Below, one piece after another: positions 43,705 through 52,690 of a stretch of DNA of 64,000 nucleotides. The notes under the pieces are model-generated. The model made no database searches. It was not told the origin of the DNA and was given only the letters and a program-made list of their open reading frames with translations. The position numbers were made by a program, and so were the translations under genes. Origin of the DNA: Pseudomonas mandelii (lineage in GTDB: Bacteria > Pseudomonadota > Gammaproteobacteria > Pseudomonadales > Pseudomonadaceae); the NCBI RefSeq assembly GCF_006438925.1, contig NZ_RCZA01000004.1:248001-312000 (forward strand). Direction: 5' to 3'. Position 1 is the stretch's first letter, and each line of letters begins with the position of its first letter.

Positions 43705-44544
43705 ATGATCAAGAAATGCTTGTTCCCAGCAGCCGGTTACGGTACTCGCTTCCTGCCAGCGACTAAAGCCATGCCCAAAGAAATGCTGCCGGTGGTAAAC
43801 AAGCCACTGATCCAGTACGGCGTCGAAGAAGCACTGGACGCTGGGTTGACCGAAATCTCCATCGTGACCGGTCGCGGCAAACGCGCTCTGGAAGACCACT
43901 TCGACATCAGCTACGAGCTGGAAAACCAGATCAAAGGCACCGACAAGGAAAAATACCTGGTCGGTATCCGCAAACTGTTGGACGAGTGCTCGTTCTCCTA
44001 CACTCGTCAGACCGAAATGAAAGGCTTGGGCCATGCGATCCTGACTGGCCGCCCACTGATCGGTGACGAACCGTTCGCGGTAGTGCTGGCGGACGACTTG
44101 TGCGTCAACCTTGAAGGCGACGGCGTCCTGACCCAGATGGTCAAGCTGTACGAGCAGTATCGCTGCACCATCGTTGCGATCCAGGAAGTGGATCCGATGG
44201 AAACCAACAAGTACGGCGTGATCGCCGGCGAGCTGATCGCTGATGATTTGTACCGCGTTCGCAACATGGTCGAAAAACCAGCCCCGGAAGACGCACCGTC
44301 GAACCTGGCGATCATCGGTCGTTACATCCTGACGCCGGATATTTTCGAGCTGATCAAACAAACCGAGCCAGGCAAAGGCGGCGAGATTCAAATCACCGAC
44401 GCCCTGATGAAGCAGGCGAAAAACGGTTGCGTGATTGCCTACAAGTTCAAGGGCCAGCGTTTTGACTGCGGTGGCGCTGAAGGCTACATCGAGGCCACCA
44501 ACTTCTGCTTCGAGAACTTCTACAAGACTGGCAAGGCCTACTGA
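43705..44544 (+). CDS. galU: UTP-glucose-1-phosphate uridylyltransferase
   Basis: GalU makes UDP-glucose for exopolysaccharide, LPS and trehalose synthesis. The 279-residue protein has the nucleotide-binding GYGTRFLPATKAMPKEMLPV near the N-terminus, FAVVLADDLCVN with the metal-binding Asp, GVIAGELI and VEKPAPEDAPSNLAIIGRY. The ATG at 43705 is preceded by CAAGGAC. It is a single gene followed by a terminator. Confidence 0.97.
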   Translation: MIKKCLFPAAGYGTRFLPATKAMPKEMLPVVNKPLIQYGVEEALDAGLTEISIVTGRGKRALEDHFDISYELENQIKGTDKEKYLVGIRKLLDECSFSYTRQTEMKGLGHAILTGRPLIGDEPFAVVLADDLCVNLEGDGVLTQMVKLYEQYRCTIVAIQEVDPMETNKYGVIAGELIADDLYRVRNMVEKPAPEDAPSNLAIIGRYILTPDIFELIKQTEPGKGGEIQITDALMKQAKNGCVIAYKFKGQRFDCGGAEGYIEATNFCFENFYKTGKAY

Positions 44545-44570
44545 TAGCGCCTGACCCACTTGTATAGAAA

Positions 44571-44593
44571 AGCCACCTTCGGGTGGCTTTTTC
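44571..44593 (+). terminator. rho-independent terminator after galU
   Basis: AGCCACC-TTCG-GGTGGCT with TTTT on its right. Confidence 0.8.
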
Positions 44594-44674
44594 ATTTTCC
44601 GTCCCCATATCGATTGCAGCGCTTGCCCAACGGATGTCTGCGGGTATGCTTGTGGACTGCCGAGGAGATTGAAA

Positions 44675-46033
44675 ATGGCCTACGATTTTGACCTTTATGT
44701 GATTGGCGCCGGTTCCGGCGGTGTGCGGGCTGCGCGTTTTGCTGCCGGTTTTGGTGCGAAAGTGGCTGTGGCCGAGAGCCGCTACCTGGGTGGCACTTGT
44801 GTGAATGTCGGCTGTGTGCCGAAGAAGCTGCTGGTCTACGGCGCACACTTCGCCGAAGACTTCGAGCAGTCGCAAGGTTTTGGCTGGACGCCGGGCGAAG
44901 CAAAGTTCGACTGGGCGACGCTGATTGCCAACAAGGATCGCGAGATCAATCGCCTGAACGGTATCTATCGCAATCTGCTGGTTAACAGTGGTGTGACCTT
45001 GCATGAAGGCCACGCCAAAATCGTTGATCCGCACCAGGTCGAGATCAATGGCGAGCGCTACACCGCCAAAAACATCCTGATTGCTACCGGCGGATGGCCG
45101 CAGATTCCGGAGATTCCGGGGCATGAACATGCAATCAGTTCTAACCAGGCGTTCTTCCTCAAAGAGCTGCCCAAGCGCGTTCTGGTTGTAGGCGGTGGTT
45201 ACATCGCCGTTGAATTCGCCGGGATCTTCCACGGTCTGGGCGCCGACACCACGCTGCTTTATCGCGGTGAGCTGTTCCTGCGCGGCTTCGACGGTGCAGT
45301 GCGCAAACACCTGCAGGAAGAGCTGACAAAGCGCGGCATGGACCTGCAATTCAACGCCGACATCGAGCGTATCGATAAGCAGTCCGATGGCAGCCTGAAG
45401 GTGACCCTCAAGGACGGCCGTGAGCTGGAAGCGGATTGTGTGTTCTACGCCACCGGTCGACGTCCGATGCTCGACAATCTTGGGCTGGAAAACACAGGGG
45501 TCAAACTCGACAAGAAAGGTTTCGTCGAGGTCGACGAGCAGTATCAGACGGCTGAGCCGTCGATCCTGGCGCTTGGCGATGTGATCGGTCGGGTTCAGCT
45601 GACGCCGGTGGCGTTGGCGGAGGGCATGGCCGTGGCGCGACGTTTGTTCAAGCCTGAGCAGTATCGCCCGGTCGATTACAAGATGATCCCGACCGCGGTC
45701 TTCAGCTTGCCAAACATCGGCACGGTCGGTTTCACCGAGGAAGAAGCCCGGGAGGCCGGTCACGATGTGGTGATCTTCGAAAGCCGCTTCCGTCCAATGA
45801 AACTGACCCTGACCGAATGCCAGGAGCGCACCCTGATGAAACTGGTGGTGGACGCCAAGACCGACAAGGTTCTGGGCTGTCACATGGTCGGTCCGGAGGC
45901 TGGGGAAATTGTGCAGGGCCTGGCGATCGCCTTGAAGGCGGGTGCTACCAAGCGCGATTTCGATGAAACCATCGGCGTGCACCCAACTGCCGCCGAAGAG
46001 TTCGTCACCATGCGCACGCCGGTCGCAGGTTAA
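44675..46033 (+). CDS. gor: glutathione reductase
   Basis: Gor reduces glutathione disulfide with NADPH. The 452-residue flavoprotein has the FAD motif [18 protein letters not shown], the redox-active CVNVGC pair, the NADPH-binding [13 protein letters not shown] and the dimer-interface [11 protein letters not shown] with the catalytic His. ATG at 44675 has GAGGAG 7 bases upstream, better than the TTG two codons earlier. It follows galU but as a separate unit. Confidence 0.96.
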   Translation: MAYDFDLYVIGAGSGGVRAARFAAGFGAKVAVAESRYLGGTCVNVGCVPKKLLVYGAHFAEDFEQSQGFGWTPGEAKFDWATLIANKDREINRLNGIYRNLLVNSGVTLHEGHAKIVDPHQVEINGERYTAKNILIATGGWPQIPEIPGHEHAISSNQAFFLKELPKRVLVVGGGYIAVEFAGIFHGLGADTTLLYRGELFLRGFDGAVRKHLQEELTKRGMDLQFNADIERIDKQSDGSLKVTLKDGRELEADCVFYATGRRPMLDNLGLENTGVKLDKKGFVEVDEQYQTAEPSILALGDVIGRVQLTPVALAEGMAVARRLFKPEQYRPVDYKMIPTAVFSLPNIGTVGFTEEEAREAGHDVVIFESRFRPMKLTLTECQERTLMKLVVDAKTDKVLGCHMVGPEAGEIVQGLAIALKAGATKRDFDETIGVHPTAAEEFVTMRTPVAG

Positions 46034-47049
46034 TCGTCCTTTTGGGGCTCTGATGCGTCTGGCGCTGTCGCAATGACGGCCGCCAGGCGCACGCTCTCAT
46101 CGAGGCTCGCCTGAGTCTTGAGCAACTCAATTTCCAACACTTTGTTTATCTGCGACTGCTCGTCGACGCTCTGTTTCAACGACTGACTTTCTAGCAGGGC
46201 TGCGCGCAAACGTTCCTGGAGGAGGGTGCGTTCGCTGTCGATACGGTTGACCTGTTCCAGCAACTGATCCTGTCGAGCGTTGGTTTGCTTGAGTTGATCC
46301 TGCAGCAGGCTCAGCTCTCTCAGGGTGCCACGGTTCTCTGTCAACAAGCGCTCGTTGTCGCGGTGCAGTTGCGTGATCTCATCCTGGCGCACCAATGCGC
46401 TTTGCTGGGCCTGGCGCAATTCCATCTGAATCTGCTGCACCTGGCTTTCGTGGCGGCGTTGTTCCTGCTCGCGCTGTTCTTTGACAGCGTTGCGATAATG
46501 TTCCAGGGCATCGCGAGCGTGCAGGTGCTTTTCTTCCAATGAGCGGATCTGCTCATCCTTGTCTTGCAAGCGTAATTCGAAATCGGCCAGCGCCTGGTTC
46601 AGTCCGGCGTTGCGGGTTTGCTCGGTCTGCAGCATGGCGCTGGTTTCTTGCAGTGCCTCGGACTCTTGAGTCAGTGCCAGGCTTTGTATCTCGTACTGCT
46701 GATGCAATTCGCCATTGGCTTGTTGAGCTTCCTTCAGCTGTATTTCCAACTCTTTTCGCTGCTGATCGAACTGCGTGCGTGCCTGGTCTATGGGTTCTTG
46801 CGCCTGTTCCTTGAGGCGTTGTGCCAGGCGTGAGACCAAACCTGCCAGCTCATCATCAATGGGTTCTGGCGGCACTTCGGCGCGCTCGGTGCCGTCATCC
46901 AGCTCCTTCAAATAGCGATGAATCGTGGTTTTCGAGCCCGTGTTGCCCATTTCGATCCGTACCGCATCAATGCTTGGGTTTTCGCCGCGAGCCAAAATTG
47001 CCAAGCGTGCTGCCTGGACCACTGCTTTATTTACACCGCCACGAGCCAT
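46030..47049 (-). CDS. KfrA-like DNA-binding coiled-coil protein
   Basis: This 339-residue protein has an N-terminal KfrA-type helix-turn-helix domain ([20 protein letters not shown], then [21 protein letters not shown]) and a coiled coil from about 60 to 320, rich in Gln, Glu and Leu. In plasmids KfrA binds its own promoter and may form filaments. Here it is chromosomal and divergent from an integrase. ATG at 47049 has AGGAG 6 bases upstream. Its stop overlaps the gor stop by four bases, convergently. Confidence 0.85.
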   Translation of the reverse strand: MARGGVNKAVVQAARLAILARGENPSIDAVRIEMGNTGSKTTIHRYLKELDDGTERAEVPPEPIDDELAGLVSRLAQRLKEQAQEPIDQARTQFDQQRKELEIQLKEAQQANGELHQQYEIQSLALTQESEALQETSAMLQTEQTRNAGLNQALADFELRLQDKDEQIRSLEEKHLHARDALEHYRNAVKEQREQEQRRHESQVQQIQMELRQAQQSALVRQDEITQLHRDNERLLTENRGTLRELSLLQDQLKQTNARQDQLLEQVNRIDSERTLLQERLRAALLESQSLKQSVDEQSQINKVLEIELLKTQASLDESVRLAAVIATAPDASEPQKDD

Positions 47050-47072
47050 GAGTTCTCCTACGATTTCGTACT

Positions 47073-47133
47073 GTGGTACATGCCACTTAAGTACACAATG
47101 TACCACGCTAACGTAAAACTTAAAATACGTTAG
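47073..47133. promoter_or_regulatory. nested palindromes in the kfrA-like / integrase gap
   Basis: GTGGTACAT (47073-47081) and ATGTACCAC (47098-47106) form a perfect 9-bp inverted repeat around the internal palindrome ACTTAAGT (47085-47092). Beside it CTAACGTA (47108-47115) and TACGTTAG (47126-47133) form an 8-bp repeat with a 10-base spacer. These are candidate binding sites for the KfrA-like protein, which would place its own promoter and the integrase under one control. Confidence 0.6.
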
Positions 47134-47227
47134 GTGCTCATGCGGGATATACTGGTATTACCCCGTGTGATGAGCCCTGTGGCGCGTTTTCACCCGCCAA
47201 AGCGGTACGTTTTAGAGAGTTGAGCCC

Positions 47228-48172
47228 ATGACTGAGCTGGATCGTTATCTGCAAGCCGCCACCCGCGACAACACCCGTCGCAGCTACCGGGCGGCTATCG
47301 AGCATTTCGAAGTCAGTTGGGGCGGCTTCCTGCCGGCGACCAGCGACAGCGTGGCGCGCTACCTCGTCGCTCATGCGGGTGTGCTGTCGATCAATACTTT
47401 GAAGTTGCGTTTGTCAGCACTTGCGCAATGGCACAACAGTCAGGGTTTTCCCGACCCCACCAAGGCGCCGGTGGTGCGCAAGGTCTTCAAGGGCATTCGC
47501 GCGCTACACCCGGCTCAAGAAAAACAGGCCGAGCCTTTACAGCTTCAACATCTGGAGCGAGTGGTTGCCTGGTTGGAGCAAGAAGCGCAAACCGCAAAAT
47601 CTGAACGCGATCAACCGGCTCTATTGCGGGCCAGGCGCGACAGGGCGCTGATCCTGTTGGGCTTCTGGCGCGGTTTTCGTAGCGATGAGTTGTGCCGGTT
47701 ACAGATCGAGCACGTGCAAGCGGCTGCAGGCTCAGGCATCACGCTCTATTTGCCGCGAACCAAGAGTGACCGCGAAAACCTCGGCAAGACTTACCAGACG
47801 CCAGCGTTGCAGCGCCTGTGCCCTGTGCAGGCGTACATCGACTGGATCACCGAAGCCGGGCTGGTCCGTGGGCCGGTATTCAGGGGCATCGACCGCTGGG
47901 GCCACCTGAGCGAGGAGGGCCTGCACGCCAACAGCGTGATCCCGTTACTGCGCCAAGCGCTGGAGCGCGCCGGCATCCCGGCCGAGCACTACACCAGTCA
48001 CTCATTGCGGCGCGGCTTTGCGACTTGGGCCCATCAGAGCGGGTGGGACTTGAAGTCGTTGATGAGTTACGTGGGCTGGAAGGATATGAAGTCCGCCATG
48101 CGCTATGTTGAAGCCAGCCCGTTTCTCGGGATGACACCGCTCGCGGAAAAAACCATTGGCGCTGCTAAGTAA
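47228..48172 (+). CDS. site-specific tyrosine recombinase
   Basis: This 314-residue phage-integrase-family protein has a SAM-like N-terminal domain (RYLQAATRDNTRRSYRAAIE) and a catalytic domain with Arg in GFWRGFRSDEL, Lys in RTKSDREN, the HSLRRG His/Arg and the Tyr nucleophile in MRYVEAS. All catalytic residues are present. No att-bearing tRNA, excisionase or other phage gene is adjacent. It sits between the KfrA-like gene and ahpC, so it may be a domesticated recombinase. The start at 47228 follows TTAGAGAGTTGAGC. Confidence 0.88.
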   Translation: MTELDRYLQAATRDNTRRSYRAAIEHFEVSWGGFLPATSDSVARYLVAHAGVLSINTLKLRLSALAQWHNSQGFPDPTKAPVVRKVFKGIRALHPAQEKQAEPLQLQHLERVVAWLEQEAQTAKSERDQPALLRARRDRALILLGFWRGFRSDELCRLQIEHVQAAAGSGITLYLPRTKSDRENLGKTYQTPALQRLCPVQAYIDWITEAGLVRGPVFRGIDRWGHLSEEGLHANSVIPLLRQALERAGIPAEHYTSHSLRRGFATWAHQSGWDLKSLMSYVGWKDMKSAMRYVEASPFLGMTPLAEKTIGAAK

Positions 48173-48180
48173 GTTTTCTT

Positions 48181-48203
48181 CTATTAATACGATCGGCTAA
48201 TAG
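48181..48203 (+). promoter_or_regulatory. candidate OxyR-type site upstream of ahpC
   Basis: CTATTA and TAATAG flank 11 bases as an inverted repeat 115 bases before ahpC. The ATAG/CTAT elements and T-N11-A spacing resemble OxyR sites, and ahpC is a standard OxyR target. No -35/-10 pair is clear enough to call. Confidence 0.4.
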
Positions 48204-48317
48204 CGAAAACCAATGAGCAGCATGAGCTTTGCCAATGAGCCATCCGGCAATCGCGTCGGTAGGATTCACTCCATCAACTTCTCAACCAAACTTTTCAACC
48301 CTGACGGAGAGTCATCG

Positions 48318-48881
48318 ATGCCTATCATCAACAGCCAAGTTAAACCGTTCAAAGCTGACGCCTTCAAAAATGGCGACTTCGTAAAAGTGTCGGACGCTGA
48401 CCTGAAAGGCAAATGGTCTGTCGTATTCTTCTACCCAGCCGACTTCACCTTCGTTTGCCCGACCGAACTGGAAGACCTGGCTGACAACTACGACGCGTTC
48501 CAGAAGTTGGGCGTCGAGATCTACAGCGTTTCCACCGATACCCACTTTGCTCACGCTGCCTGGCACAACACTTCGCCAGCCATCGGCAAGATCCAGTACA
48601 CCATGATCGGCGACCCGACCCACGCCATCTCCCGCAACTTCGACGTGCTGATCGAAGACGCTGGCCTGGCTGACCGTGGCACCTTCGTGATCAACCCTGA
48701 AGGCCAGATCAAAATCGTTGAATTGAACGATGGCGGCGTTGGCCGTGACGCTTCCGAGCTGCTGCGCAAAATCAAGGCTGCTCAGTACGTCGCTGCTCAC
48801 CCAGGCCAGGTTTGCCCAGCCAAGTGGAAAGAAGGCGAGGCCACTCTGGCTCCGTCCCTGGACCTGGTCGGCAAGATCTAA
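48318..48881 (+). CDS. ahpC: alkyl hydroperoxide reductase C (peroxiredoxin)
   Basis: This 187-residue 2-Cys peroxiredoxin reduces hydrogen peroxide and organic peroxides. The peroxidatic Cys is in [15 protein letters not shown] and the resolving Cys in [12 protein letters not shown]. The frame is open further upstream, but [11 protein letters not shown] is the standard AhpC start and has GGAGA before it at 48318. A terminator separates it from ahpF, so AhpC will be made in excess. Confidence 0.96.
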   Translation: MPIINSQVKPFKADAFKNGDFVKVSDADLKGKWSVVFFYPADFTFVCPTELEDLADNYDAFQKLGVEIYSVSTDTHFAHAAWHNTSPAIGKIQYTMIGDPTHAISRNFDVLIEDAGLADRGTFVINPEGQIKIVELNDGGVGRDASELLRKIKAAQYVAAHPGQVCPAKWKEGEATLAPSLDLVGKI

Positions 48882-48942
48882 GTCTGTGGATCGCATCATC
48901 AGGGCGGGTTTCCGCACCTAAGTAAGCTGCAACCGCCCAATA

Positions 48943-48980
48943 AAAACGCCCGGGCGAGATTCGCTCGGGCGTTTTTTTTC
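48943..48980 (+). terminator. terminator between ahpC and ahpF
   Basis: AACGCCCGGGCGA-GAT-TCGCTCGGGCGTT (one mismatch) is followed by eight T. It would lower ahpF transcription relative to ahpC. Confidence 0.85.
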
Positions 48981-49017
48981 GAATTCACTCCCTATTAAAA
49001 GCATGGAAATCGCCCGT

Positions 49018-50580
49018 ATGTTGGACGCCAATCTTAAAGCCCAGTTGAAGTCATACCTGGAACGGGTCACCCAGCCGATCGAGATCATTGCTTCCCTCGA
49101 CGACGGTGCGAAATCCCAGGAAATGCTCGCACTTCTGAAAGACGTTGCCAGTCTTTCTACCCAAATTACCTTGCTCGACAACGGTGACGATGCCCGTAAA
49201 CCATCGTTCTCGATCAACCGCCCGGGTGCTGATATCAGCCTGCGTTTCGCCGGCATCCCGATGGGCCACGAATTCACATCCCTGGTGCTGGCCTTGCTGC
49301 AAGTCGGCGGCCACCCTTCGAAGGCCAGCGTTGAAGTGATCGAACAGATCCGCTCGCTCAAAGGCGAGTTCAACTTCGAGACTTACTTCTCGCTGTCCTG
49401 CCAGAACTGCCCGGACGTGGTCCAGGCATTGAACCTGATGGCCGTGCTTAACCCGAACATCCGCCACGTCGCCATTGACGGCGCGCTGTTCCAGGCCGAA
49501 GTCGATGACCGTCAGATCATGGCCGTGCCAAGCGTTTACCTGAACGGTGTGAACTTCGGCCAGGGCCGTATGGGCCTGGAAGAAATCCTCGCCAAGATCG
49601 ACACCAGCGGCATCGAGCGTCAGGCCGAGAAGATCAGCGCCAAAGAAGCCTTCGACGTACTGGTCGTCGGCGGTGGCCCGGCCGGTGCTTCGGCCGCGAT
49701 CTACGCCGCCCGTAAAGGCATTCGTACCGGCGTGGCGGCTGAACGTTTTGGTGGGCAGGTGCTCGACACCATGGCCATCGAGAACTTTATCTCCGTGCAG
49801 GAAACCGAAGGGCCGAAACTGGCTGTGGCGCTGGAAGAACACGTCAAGCAATACGACGTCGACATCATGAACCTGCAACGCGCCGACAAGTTGGTGCCGG
49901 GCAAGAATGGCGAGTTGCACGAAGTTCACTTCGCCAGCGGCGCGACCCTGAAAGCCAAGACGGTGATCCTGGCGACCGGTGCGCGGTGGCGTGAAATGAA
50001 CGTCCCGGGTGAGCAGCAATACCGCAACAAAGGCGTGGCGTACTGCCCGCACTGCGACGGTCCGCTGTTCAAAGGCAAGCGCGTGGCGGTGATAGGCGGC
50101 GGTAACTCCGGCGTCGAAGCAGCCATCGACCTGGCGGGTATCGTGTCCCACGTAACGCTGCTGGAGTTCGACATACAGCTGCGCGCCGATGCGGTCTTGC
50201 AGCGCAAATTGCACAGCTTGCCGAACGTCACCGTCATCACCAGTGCGCAAACCACTGAAGTGTTGGGCGACGGTCAGAAGGTCAACGGCCTGCGCTACAA
50301 GGATCGTCAGTCGGACGAGTTGCGTACCGTCGAGCTGGAAGGGATCTTCGTGCAGATCGGTTTGCTGCCCAACACCGACTGGCTCAAAGGCACCATCGAG
50401 CTGTCGCCTCGCGGCGAGATCATCGTCGATGCCCGCGGTGAAACGTCGATGCCGGGTGTGTTCGCTGCCGGTGATGTGACCACCGTGCCGTACAAGCAGA
50501 TCGTGATTGCGGTGGGTGAGGGCGCCAAGGCTTCCTTGAGCGCATTCGATCACTTGATCCGTACCTCGGCTCCGGCATAA
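49018..50580 (+). CDS. ahpF: alkyl hydroperoxide reductase F
   Basis: This 520-residue flavoprotein reduces AhpC with NADH. It has an N-terminal pair of thioredoxin-like folds with the CQNC redox site, the FAD motif [19 protein letters not shown], the thioredoxin-reductase-like CPHC site and NADH-binding [32 protein letters not shown] at 49018 is the usual AhpF start; an ATG five codons earlier lacks a ribosome site, and the site before 49018 is weak. Confidence 0.95.
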   Translation: MLDANLKAQLKSYLERVTQPIEIIASLDDGAKSQEMLALLKDVASLSTQITLLDNGDDARKPSFSINRPGADISLRFAGIPMGHEFTSLVLALLQVGGHPSKASVEVIEQIRSLKGEFNFETYFSLSCQNCPDVVQALNLMAVLNPNIRHVAIDGALFQAEVDDRQIMAVPSVYLNGVNFGQGRMGLEEILAKIDTSGIERQAEKISAKEAFDVLVVGGGPAGASAAIYAARKGIRTGVAAERFGGQVLDTMAIENFISVQETEGPKLAVALEEHVKQYDVDIMNLQRADKLVPGKNGELHEVHFASGATLKAKTVILATGARWREMNVPGEQQYRNKGVAYCPHCDGPLFKGKRVAVIGGGNSGVEAAIDLAGIVSHVTLLEFDIQLRADAVLQRKLHSLPNVTVITSAQTTEVLGDGQKVNGLRYKDRQSDELRTVELEGIFVQIGLLPNTDWLKGTIELSPRGEIIVDARGETSMPGVFAAGDVTTVPYKQIVIAVGEGAKASLSAFDHLIRTSAPA

Positions 50581-50600
50581 AACCCCGACGCTGAAAACAC

Positions 50601-50632
50601 AAAAACCCCATGAGCGATCATGGGGTTTTTTG
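50601..50632 (+). terminator. rho-independent terminator after ahpF
   Basis: AACCCCATGA-GCGA-TCATGGGGTT followed by TTTT. Confidence 0.85.
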
Positions 50633-50642
50633 TAGGCGGATC

Positions 50643-50724
50643 AAAAGATCGCAGGCTTCGCCAGCTCCTACAAAAGCCAGGTCAGGCTCGATTCTGTAGG
50701 AGCTGCCGCAGGCTGCGATCTTTT
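50643..50724. repeat. REP-type inverted repeat
   Basis: Arms near 50643-50672 and 50695-50724 are imperfectly complementary (AAAAGATCGCAGGCTTCGCC type against CTGCCGCAGGCTGCGATC type). It belongs to the same family as the copy at 57626 and fills the gap between ahpF and gloA. Confidence 0.75.
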
Positions 50725-51245
50725 TACAGCGGTGCTGGCTGAATGATCTCGACCCAGTAGGCATCCGGATCCTTGATGAACGCCAGGCTCTTCATGCGGC
50801 CGTCATTCAGTCGTTTCTGGAAATCGCAGCCCAGCGCTTCGAAGCGCTCGCACGCAGCGACGATATCCGGCACCGAGATGCAGATGTGGCCAAAACCGCG
50901 CGGGTCGGTGTTGCCGTTGTGGTAAGCGAAATCCGCGTCGTTCTCGGTGCCGTGGTTGTGGGTCAGCTCGAGAATGCCGGGGATCGACTTCATCCATTCA
51001 GTGCGGGCAGCAGCGTCGGCCGGGATCTGGTTTTTATCGACCAGCGCCAGGAAGTACAGGCTGAACTCGGCTTCCGGGAAGTCGCGTTTTTCCACCAGCG
51101 AGAAACCCAAAATGCGCGTGTAGAAATCCAGGGACTTGGTGATGTCCTTGACCCGCAGCATGGTGTGGTTGAAGACGAACTTCTGGGTGGCGGTGTCAGG
51201 TTGGGCTGTCACGCCTGGGAAGGTGTTCAATTCGTGCAGGCTCAT
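50724..51245 (-). CDS. gloA: lactoylglutathione lyase (glyoxalase I)
   Basis: GloA converts the methylglyoxal-glutathione hemithioacetal to S-lactoylglutathione. In the 173-residue protein the metal ligands are His in FNHTMLRVKD, Glu in ILELTHNHG, His in GFGHICIS and Glu in YWVEIIQP. The insert with DAAARTEWM marks the longer glyoxalase I class, as in human and Pseudomonas GloA. Confidence 0.95.
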   Translation of the reverse strand: MSLHELNTFPGVTAQPDTATQKFVFNHTMLRVKDITKSLDFYTRILGFSLVEKRDFPEAEFSLYFLALVDKNQIPADAAARTEWMKSIPGILELTHNHGTENDADFAYHNGNTDPRGFGHICISVPDIVAACERFEALGCDFQKRLNDGRMKSLAFIKDPDAYWVEIIQPAPL

Positions 51246-51390
51246 GGGCCCTCCGGAAAATAAGTGGGGCTAACGAATGGCGACAATGATACGCAAGGGC
51301 TCTGACATCACCAAACCCAAACAGTCGGCTATTGCCTGACAGACGGGCGAGGCTCAGACTTTACGGTTCAATCCGTGAGTGTTCATTGCA

Positions 51391-51915
51391 ATGATTCGTT
51401 TCTGTAAATCGATGTTCGTCCTGATCTGCGTGCTTTCAGGTGTTAACAGCGCTCACGCAGATGAGCCAATCATGACCTGGCCCAGCGGTTGGGAGGTCGA
51501 AGCCGTCCCGCAAGATGACGCCAATACCCAGGTGTCCCACCAGCGTGCGGTGAAAAACGATCAGGGCGGCACGCCTGTGATGGTGATGGAATTGACCATG
51601 ACTCAGGTGGAAAGTGGTCATCAGGTGAATCTGCAAGGCGTGTTGCTGGAGATGCGCAAGTCGGTGCAGAAGGACTTCTTTCAAGGCGGTTATCAAAGTG
51701 TCTGCAACAAGATCCACCCGACGACGTTGAGCCGCTTATCAGCGCTGGAAACTACCTGCACGATCACGCAGAACGGAAGGCATGTGCTCTCTCAAACATT
51801 GGTTGCCGCCGTGGATGGCGATAAGGCCTATGTTCTTTCCTACGCGGGGCAGGCAGAGGTTTATAAGGCAAGTCAGGATGAAATAGAGGCAGCCCGTAAC
51901 AGCTTGAAACTTTAG
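51391..51915 (+). CDS. exported DUF4946-like protein
   Basis: This 174-residue protein has a signal peptide (MIRFCKSMFVLICVLSGVNS, cleavage near AHA) and a mature start MTWPSGWEVEAVP that resembles DUF4946 proteins of pseudomonads. Two cysteines in the second half (SVCNKI and TTCTIT) may pair. A GTG at 51379 is an alternative start. Function unknown, probably periplasmic. Confidence 0.65.
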   Translation: MIRFCKSMFVLICVLSGVNSAHADEPIMTWPSGWEVEAVPQDDANTQVSHQRAVKNDQGGTPVMVMELTMTQVESGHQVNLQGVLLEMRKSVQKDFFQGGYQSVCNKIHPTTLSRLSALETTCTITQNGRHVLSQTLVAAVDGDKAYVLSYAGQAEVYKASQDEIEAARNSLKL

Positions 51916-52044
51916 TTAAAGATTTCAATGGCTGCCGGTTTCAGCGCACTCGGAAATTTTTAGATACCAAAGGGATTAAGCACAAAGTTATTCAACAAGT
52001 AGCGAGTTGATCGACGCCAATCGTTGCATTTAGAAGGCGTCCAT

Positions 52045-52078
52045 GAAAAAGCCCTGCATTGGCAGGGCTTTATTTTTG
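52045..52078. terminator. bidirectional terminator
   Basis: AAAAAGCCCTGC-ATTG-GCAGGGCTTTATTTTT lies between the convergent DUF4946-like and mvaU genes and can serve both. Confidence 0.8.
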
Positions 52079-52091
52079 TCACCGCGAGTGC

Positions 52092-52457
52092 TTAGCCACG
52101 CAGCCAGGAATCAACGGTAGCCGCACCGTATTGTTCCTTCCAGGCTTTCAGGCCGCGGTGGTTGCCACCCTTGGTTTCAATCAGTTCACCGGTGTGCGGG
52201 TTCTGATAAACCTTGACCACGCGAGCGCGGCGGGTTTTAGGCGCTGCTGCCTGTTGCAGACCGGATTTTGCCGGGTTCGGATCGAGAATGGCGACGATGT
52301 CGCGCAGGCTCTTGCCGTAGGTTTTCATCAGCCCCTGGAGCTTTTCTTCGAATTCGATTTCTTTCTTGAGCCCGGCATCATTCTTCAGGGTTTCCAGCTG
52401 CTTGAGCTGCTCTTGAAGGGCCTTTTCAGCTGCACGAAATTCAGCGAGTCTGGACAA
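52092..52457 (-). CDS. mvaU: H-NS family protein, MvaU/MvaV type
   Basis: This is a pseudomonad xenogeneic silencer that binds AT-rich DNA. The N-terminal coiled coil (SRLAEFRAAEKALQEQLKQL) gives dimerisation, and the C-terminal NPHTGELIETKGGNHRGLKAW is the DNA-binding motif of MvaT-class proteins. TTG at 52457 is the likely start, with GGAG 8 bases upstream; no ATG fits. It would give 121 residues, normal for the family. AT-rich accessory DNA in this window (28-30 kb and the gap at 3.1 kb) is a natural target. Confidence 0.9.
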   Translation of the reverse strand: MSRLAEFRAAEKALQEQLKQLETLKNDAGLKKEIEFEEKLQGLMKTYGKSLRDIVAILDPNPAKSGLQQAAAPKTRRARVVKVYQNPHTGELIETKGGNHRGLKAWKEQYGAATVDSWLRG

Positions 52458-52690
52458 TATCTTTACTCCAATAGTGTGTTTGGCTGATACCAACCGCAAA
52501 CAAAGCTATAAGCCAAGAGCCTTGAAGCGACCCGGTGATAATGGCTCACCTGCCAATCTAGCGCAGGCATGAAAAATTGTAGTAGTTAATTGGCCAAGAG
52601 TAAATCCTGTCTTTTTCTTCATGTAACAACAGTAGTCTTTTGATTCAAATTGGTGCGCGATCTCCTTGTCTCGTCGCTTAGTGCCGCTAG

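Noticed and set aside
44447..45982. Minus-strand frame of 511 codons opposite gor
   Set aside because: Same reason; gor on the plus strand is complete with FAD, NADPH and redox motifs.
47228..48172. Prophage or integrative element next to the integrase
   Set aside because: Neighbours are gor, a KfrA-like gene and ahpC/ahpF; no phage, mobilisation or excision genes and no tRNA are adjacent.
49051..50553. Long minus-strand frame of 500 codons opposite ahpF
   Set aside because: It is a high-GC shadow: the plus strand encodes full AhpF with all motifs, and the antisense translation is His/Gln-rich without any domain.
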